Shown: in pieces, positions 5,612 through 9,231 of the stretch
Layout: each line of letters begins with the position of its first letter
Numbering within the stretch: position 1 is the first letter of the stretch
DNA from: Sulfurimonas sp.
GTDB taxonomy: Bacteria > Campylobacterota > Campylobacteria > Campylobacterales > Sulfurimonadaceae
Assembly (NCBI GenBank): GCA_026988735.1
Contig: JALSKR010000237.1
Span: forward strand, 1-9,231
DNA: 9,231 nucleotides
Direction of reading: 5' to 3'
Position numbers and translations under genes: made by a program
Notes under the pieces: generated by a model
Seen by the model: the letters and a program-made list of their open reading frames with translations, nothing else
Database searches by the model: none
What the model was told of the DNA's origin: nothing

Positions 5612-7426
5612 ATGGGAAAATTATTTACTAGAGATACACAAGCAATTTTTTGGAATAACAACAAAACTGCTATCCAAAGAATGCTTGATTATGATTACAC
5701 AATCAAAAGAGAAAAACCATCTGTTGCAGCTATTGTAGCTCCTACAAGCGGAAATAAATTTGAGAAGTTTTTTTGGGGTGGAAATGAAATTATGATTCCA
5801 CTTTATAAAAGTACGACAGAAGCAAAAGCTGCTCAGCCACAAGCTGATGTGCTTTTAAACTTTGCATCATTTAGAACGGCTTATGATGTAACTATGGAAG
5901 CACTCAATATTGGTGGATTTAAAACTATCATGATTACAGCTGAAGGTATTCCAGAAAGACTAGCTCGTGGTATGAATGCATATGCAAGAGAGTTGAATGT
6001 AACCGTAATTGGACCGGCAACTGTTGGTGCAATCGTTCCGGGTGCATTTAAAATTGCAAATATCGGTGGGACAATCGAAAATATTATTAATTCAAAACTT
6101 CACCGTGAAGGATCATGTGGACTGGTTACTCGTTCTGGCGGTCTTTTTAATGAGCTTTCAAATATTATTGCTATTAATGCTGATGGTATCGCAGAGGGTG
6201 TTGCTATCGGCGGTGATAGATTTGTAGGTTCAGTTTTTATTGACAATCTACTTCGTATGGAAAAAAATCCAGATGTAAAATATATGATTTTACTTGGTGA
6301 AGTTGGAGGTACAGAAGAATACAAAGTAATTGAAGCAGTCAAATCTGGAAAGATTACAAAACCGATTATTGCATGGTGTATTGGTACAATTGCTAAGTAT
6401 TATGACTCTGGTGTCCAGTTTGGTCATGCAGGCGCATCAGCAAATGGTGAAATGGAAACTGCTGAATATAAAAATAAAGCAATGGCTGAAGCTGGTATAC
6501 ATGTACCTGCAACATTTAATGATTTGCCGGCAACAATTATGGAAGTATATGATGATTTAAAATCAAAAGGAATCATCGGTGAAATTAAAGAGCCTGAAAT
6601 AAATACTATTCCTAAAGTTCGTCGTCCTAAAAACTTTATTTGCACAATTTCGGATGACAGAGGCGAAGAAGCAACATATGCAGGTTTTCCAATCTCTTCA
6701 GTTGCAACTCCTGACACAGGAAAAGGTATCGGTGATGTCATCTCTTTACTATGGTTTAAAAAGCAATATCCAAAATGGGCTACAGATTTCATCGAGACAG
6801 TAATCAAAACAGTTGCGGATCACGGTCCAGCAGTATCAGGCGCACATAATGCAAAAGTTACTGCTCGTGCGGGAAAATCTGTTGTTGAGTCACTTGTAAC
6901 TGGTCTTTTAACAATCGGTCCAAGGTTTGGTGGTGCTATTGATGGTGCAGCAAAATACTTTAAATATGCAGATGATAGCAACATGACACCTGCTGAATTC
7001 TTAGGTTATATGAAAAAACAAGGTGTGCCAATTCCAGGTATCGGTCATCGTATTAAATCTTTGAAAAATCCAGATTTACGCGTAACTGGTTTAATGAAAT
7101 ATGCAGCGGAACATTTTCCAAGTCATTCTTTACTTGATTATGCAAAAACTGTTGAAGCATTAACTACAAGTAAAAAAGAGAATCTTATCTTAAATGTTGA
7201 TGGTACTATTGGTATCTTAATGGTAGATATGTGGAGAGCGCTTGGGTATTCTGAAGAAGAAATTAATGAGTTTATTGAGTCTGGTACGCTTAATTCATTT
7301 TTCATTGTTGGTCGTTCAATCGGTTTTATAGGACATGTTCTTGATGAAAAACGCCTTGCAATGCCGATGTATAGACATCCAATGGATGACATTCTCTACG
7401 ATGTGCAAAAAGCAGAGAAGCTTTAA
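5612..7426 (+). CDS. aclA: ATP-citrate lyase, alpha subunit
   Basis: This is the catalytic large subunit of cytoplasmic ATP-citrate lyase (604 residues, close to the roughly 608 of the green-sulphur-bacterial AclA). Residues 1 to about 335 resemble the alpha subunit of succinyl-CoA synthetase. GEVGGTEEY (229-237) precedes the phosphorylated histidine H272 in QFGHAGASANGE. From about 340 it is citrate-synthase-like and performs citryl-CoA cleavage, with H404 in DHGPAVSGAH, H479 in GIGHRIKS and D530 in LNVDG. The start at 5612 is fixed by AAGGAG (5601-5606), which overlaps the aclB stop and lies 5 nt before ATG. The two subunits are therefore made from one mRNA, and together they line up end to end with the eukaryotic enzyme. 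An intrinsic terminator follows 12 bp after the stop. The gene is intact. Confidence 0.97.
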   Translation: MGKLFTRDTQAIFWNNNKTAIQRMLDYDYTIKREKPSVAAIVAPTSGNKFEKFFWGGNEIMIPLYKSTTEAKAAQPQADVLLNFASFRTAYDVTMEALNIGGFKTIMITAEGIPERLARGMNAYARELNVTVIGPATVGAIVPGAFKIANIGGTIENIINSKLHREGSCGLVTRSGGLFNELSNIIAINADGIAEGVAIGGDRFVGSVFIDNLLRMEKNPDVKYMILLGEVGGTEEYKVIEAVKSGKITKPIIAWCIGTIAKYYDSGVQFGHAGASANGEMETAEYKNKAMAEAGIHVPATFNDLPATIMEVYDDLKSKGIIGEIKEPEINTIPKVRRPKNFICTISDDRGEEATYAGFPISSVATPDTGKGIGDVISLLWFKKQYPKWATDFIETVIKTVADHGPAVSGAHNAKVTARAGKSVVESLVTGLLTIGPRFGGAIDGAAKYFKYADDSNMTPAEFLGYMKKQGVPIPGIGHRIKSLKNPDLRVTGLMKYAAEHFPSHSLLDYAKTVEALTTSKKENLILNVDGTIGILMVDMWRALGYSEEEINEFIESGTLNSFFIVGRSIGFIGHVLDEKRLAMPMYRHPMDDILYDVQKAEKL

Positions 7427-7438
7427 ATCATTCTTTTG

Positions 7439-7470
7439 TAACCAAAGACTAAAATCTTTGGTTATATTCT
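7439..7470 (+). terminator. Intrinsic terminator of aclBA
   Basis: TAACCAAAGA (7439-7448) and TCTTTGGTTA (7455-7464) form a perfect 10-bp stem with a 6-nt loop CTAAAA. Pyrimidine- and T-rich DNA (TATTCTCCTACTTTTCTTTC) follows. The T tract is interrupted by C, so termination may be incomplete, but the stem and its place just after aclA are convincing. Confidence 0.75.
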
Positions 7471-7489
7471 CCTACTTTTCTTTCTTTAC

Positions 7490-7518
7490 TTTAAAATTAT
7501 AAATTATTTTGATATACT
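7490..7518 (+). promoter_or_regulatory. Promoter of the pseudopilin gene
   Basis: TG-A-TATACT (TG 7510-7511, hexamer 7513-7518) is a near-consensus extended -10. TTTAAA (7490-7495) lies 17 nt upstream as a weak -35. Transcription would begin 6-8 nt after 7518, that is at 7524-7526, on top of the ATG at 7525. Confidence 0.55.
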
Positions 7519-7524
7519 AGCTGT

Positions 7525-8232
7525 ATGAAAAAAGCTTTTACCCTTATAGAATTGATTTTCGTAATTGTTGTTATAGGCATACTAGCAGCTGTCATTATTC
7601 CAAATACAAGAAGAAACCCTTTGCAAGAGGCAGCTGTACAGTTGGTTTCACATATTAGATATACACAACACTTGGCTATGATGGATGATAAATTTGATGC
7701 CAATGAAGCATTGTGGTTCCGGCAACGATGGCAGTTGGCATTTTCTACTGCAGGAGGAACAAATTCATATATGATATTTGCAGATTCTCCTTCTTCTGTT
7801 GGAGCATATGATGGAAACCCCGGAGCAAATGCCACATATACTGATGTTGAAGTTGCTCGTAATCCTGCTAAAAAAGACAAATATTTAATTGGTGTTGCAT
7901 TTGGTTCCTTTGATAATTCTGCAACACAAAAACTTTCAAAAGAGTTAGATATAGGAAGTAAATATGGTATTGGAAATTTTACGGTTAATGGCGGTGGAAC
8001 TGGATCTAATGCAAATAGAATCTTATTTGACCATTTAGGAAGACCTTATAGAGGGAATACAAGTTCCACTTCCGCTGTTCCTATAAGTTCTGCAGTAGAC
8101 AGAGTTGCAGTATCTGCAATTTATGTAAAATTATGTACCAATGCTTGTGTAGATCCTAAAACAAGTGCAAACAATGCAAATGAAATAGTTATTAAAATAG
8201 AACCTGAAACAGGATATGCACATATATTATAA
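7525..8232 (+). CDS. Type IV pilin-like pseudopilin (GspH/FimT-like)
   Basis: The product is probably exported by the type II secretion / type IV pilus machinery and is likely a minor pilin or pseudopilin. The N-terminus MKKAFTLIELIFVIVVIGIL is a class III signal. The prepilin peptidase should cut after A4, leaving F5 as +1 and Glu at +5, followed by a hydrophobic helix (about 5-26). Ala instead of the usual Gly at -1 is unusual in general but tolerated. The globular part carries ILFDHLGRPYRG (166-177) and ends EIVIKIEPETGYAHI, like GspH/FimT proteins. C204 and C208 may form a small disulphide loop. No Shine-Dalgarno site precedes the ATG, and the promoter is so close that the mRNA may be leaderless. 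No other pilus genes are in the window. Receptor, surface or DNA-uptake roles cannot be distinguished. Confidence 0.88.
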   Translation: MKKAFTLIELIFVIVVIGILAAVIIPNTRRNPLQEAAVQLVSHIRYTQHLAMMDDKFDANEALWFRQRWQLAFSTAGGTNSYMIFADSPSSVGAYDGNPGANATYTDVEVARNPAKKDKYLIGVAFGSFDNSATQKLSKELDIGSKYGIGNFTVNGGGTGSNANRILFDHLGRPYRGNTSSTSAVPISSAVDRVAVSAIYVKLCTNACVDPKTSANNANEIVIKIEPETGYAHIL

Positions 8233-8301
8233 CTTTTATTGTTAAAATAGAATAGCAAATAAAACCCTTCAAAAACTTCCAACAAATTCCCCCAAACATT
8301 A

Positions 8302-8331
8302 AGCGCTTTCTAAGCAACACTCCCCTATAAT
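8302..8331 (+). promoter_or_regulatory. rRNA operon promoter
   Basis: A perfect TATAAT at 8326-8331 is preceded by CTTTCTAAGC-type sequence without a clear -35 (GCGCTT at 8303-8308 gives 17-bp spacing). An AT-rich stretch (8233-8270) precedes it and could act as an UP element. Transcription would start near 8338. The C-rich bases after the -10 (CCCATCC) are a discriminator of the kind associated with stringent control of rRNA promoters. No terminator is visible between the pseudopilin stop and this promoter. Confidence 0.5.
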
Positions 8332-8384
8332 TCCCATCCACAAACGGAACGACTTCGAGTTGAAGTTGAGAAGAGACTGTTTGA

Positions 8385-8397
8385 GATCATTGAAAAC
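8385..8397 (+). promoter_or_regulatory. boxA-like antitermination site
   Basis: GATCATTGAAAAC resembles the (GTTC)TTTGAAAACT sequence found in many rRNA leaders, where Nus factors bind the RNA to prevent early termination. It lies about 50 nt after the predicted transcription start, a normal place for boxA. The match is partial. Confidence 0.35.
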
Positions 8398-8484
8398 TAA
8401 GCAAGTAAGAGAGCTAGATGTAGTAACAACTAGTTAGTATTACTTAGAAATAACTAATATAACAACAACCGTCTATTCTATTTT

Positions 8485-8511
8485 GAAACCTAACTATTTA
8501 TAGTTAGTTTC
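8485..8511 (+). repeat. Long hairpin in the rRNA leader
   Basis: GAAAC-C-TAACTAT (8485-8497) pairs with ATAGTTA-GTTTC (8500-8511) to give 12 base pairs with one bulged C8490. The loop between the arms is only 2 nt, so the innermost pair probably opens. This is the longest local stem in the leader. Confidence 0.6.
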
Positions 8512-8640
8512 CCTATAGTAATAGATAACTATACAGTCGTAATATATTCTTTAAGCAGATGTATTTAGACTTTAAAACAAAGCCAATGATTTTTCAATCT
8601 TGGGCAAAAGATTAAACTAGTTTCAAGCAGTAAGAGATAA

Positions 8641-8656
8641 GAAGCACTAGTGCTTC
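8641..8656 (+). repeat. Perfect 16-bp palindrome in the rRNA leader
   Basis: GAAGCACTAGTGCTTC is its own reverse complement. In RNA it would fold as a 6-bp stem with a CUAG loop, or allow two transcripts to pair. It is one of three palindromes in this leader centred on ACTAGT (others at 8428-8435 and 8614-8623). Confidence 0.7.
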
Positions 8657-8691
8657 GAGCCTCACGCTGAGCGGAACCCAGTGTTAACGCA

Positions 8692-8713
8692 GAGAAGGGA
8701 TTAGTTCCTTCTC
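8692..8713 (+). repeat. Hairpin immediately upstream of 16S rRNA
   Basis: GAGAAGGGA (8692-8700) and TTCCTTCTC (8705-8713) form a 9-bp stem with one G-U pair and a 4-nt loop TTAG, ending about 6 nt before the mature 16S 5' end. It probably takes part in precursor processing, either alone or in exchange with the 3' flank of 16S, which lies beyond the window. Confidence 0.6.
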
Positions 8714-8719
8714 GTTTTA

Positions 8720-9231
<512 letters not shown>

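Larger units (their letters stand above)
8338..8719 (+). other. rRNA operon leader (no protein gene)
   Basis: About 380 nt between the promoter and mature 16S rRNA hold no convincing gene or tRNA. The leader is packed with hairpins: CGACTTC/GAAGTTG (8350-8368), a long one at 8485-8511, TATAGT/ACTATA (8514-8533), a perfect palindrome at 8641-8656 and a stem next to 16S at 8692-8713. GACTGT (8375-8380) can pair at long range with ACAGTC (8533-8538). Antitermination and RNase III processing are the expected roles of such leaders. Confidence 0.7.

Noticed and set aside
6424..6807. Minus-strand open frame within aclA
   Set aside because: It is antisense to conserved catalytic sequence of aclA and has no ribosome site or recognisable motif.
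7497..7880. Minus-strand open frame across the pseudopilin 5' half
   Set aside because: It covers the conserved prepilin signal on the other strand and the pseudopilin promoter. Its residues match nothing familiar.
8338..8719. tRNA gene in the rRNA leader
   Set aside because: No cloverleaf, T-loop GTTCAAATC-type sequence or CCA end could be found. The hairpins do not fit tRNA arms.

Overview
This window most likely comes from a chemolithoautotrophic Campylobacterota (former Epsilonproteobacteria) chromosome close to Sulfurimonas. Four things point there: a 16S rRNA 5' half of the type seen in that group, a two-subunit ATP-citrate lyase (the diagnostic enzyme of the reductive TCA cycle), strongly AT-rich DNA, and promoters of the extended -10 type (TGnTAtaaT after T-rich DNA) that is common in this phylum. 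The genus is inferred from memory of such 16S sequences and was not checked by a search.

Layout, left to right. Bases 1-116 hold a possible last few codons of an unseen gene and a promoter. An ammonium channel gene (amt, 117-1295) follows, and 2 bp after it a TonB-type energy transducer (1298-2026). Facing them, with one base between the stop codons, is a 56-residue rubredoxin on the minus strand (2028-2198). Rubredoxin and the next + strand unit diverge from a compact region (2199-2282) with -10 elements on both strands. The second unit has a structured leader of about 140 nt, then a TrpG/PabA glutamine amidotransferase (2421-2987) that overlaps a multi-pass membrane protein by 4 bp (2984-4177). 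The latter resembles GT-C glycosyltransferases but lacks their clear acidic motif.

The central block is aclB-aclA (4265-7426). It has its own extended -10 promoter flanked by a 9-bp inverted repeat, a 9-bp gap between the genes, and a strong intrinsic terminator at 7439-7470. Together the two proteins match the single-chain eukaryotic ATP-citrate lyase cut in two. They convert citrate, CoA and ATP to acetyl-CoA and oxaloacetate, the step that closes the reductive TCA cycle for carbon fixation.

After the terminator comes a GspH/FimT-like type IV pseudopilin (7525-8232). Its predicted transcription start falls on or next to its start codon. A ribosomal RNA operon then begins: a promoter with a C-rich discriminator near 8326, a leader of about 380 nt rich in hairpins and ACTAGT-centred palindromes, and the first 512 nt of 16S rRNA, which runs off the window.

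Most genes are ordinary core or metabolic genes. I see no CRISPR array, insertion sequence, prophage, toxin-antitoxin or defence system, and no convincing evidence of a wholly new system. The items most worth checking are the trpG leader, the aclB promoter inverted repeat, the amt-tonB pairing, the uncharacterised GT-C-like protein coupled to trpG, and the pseudopilin's leaderless start.
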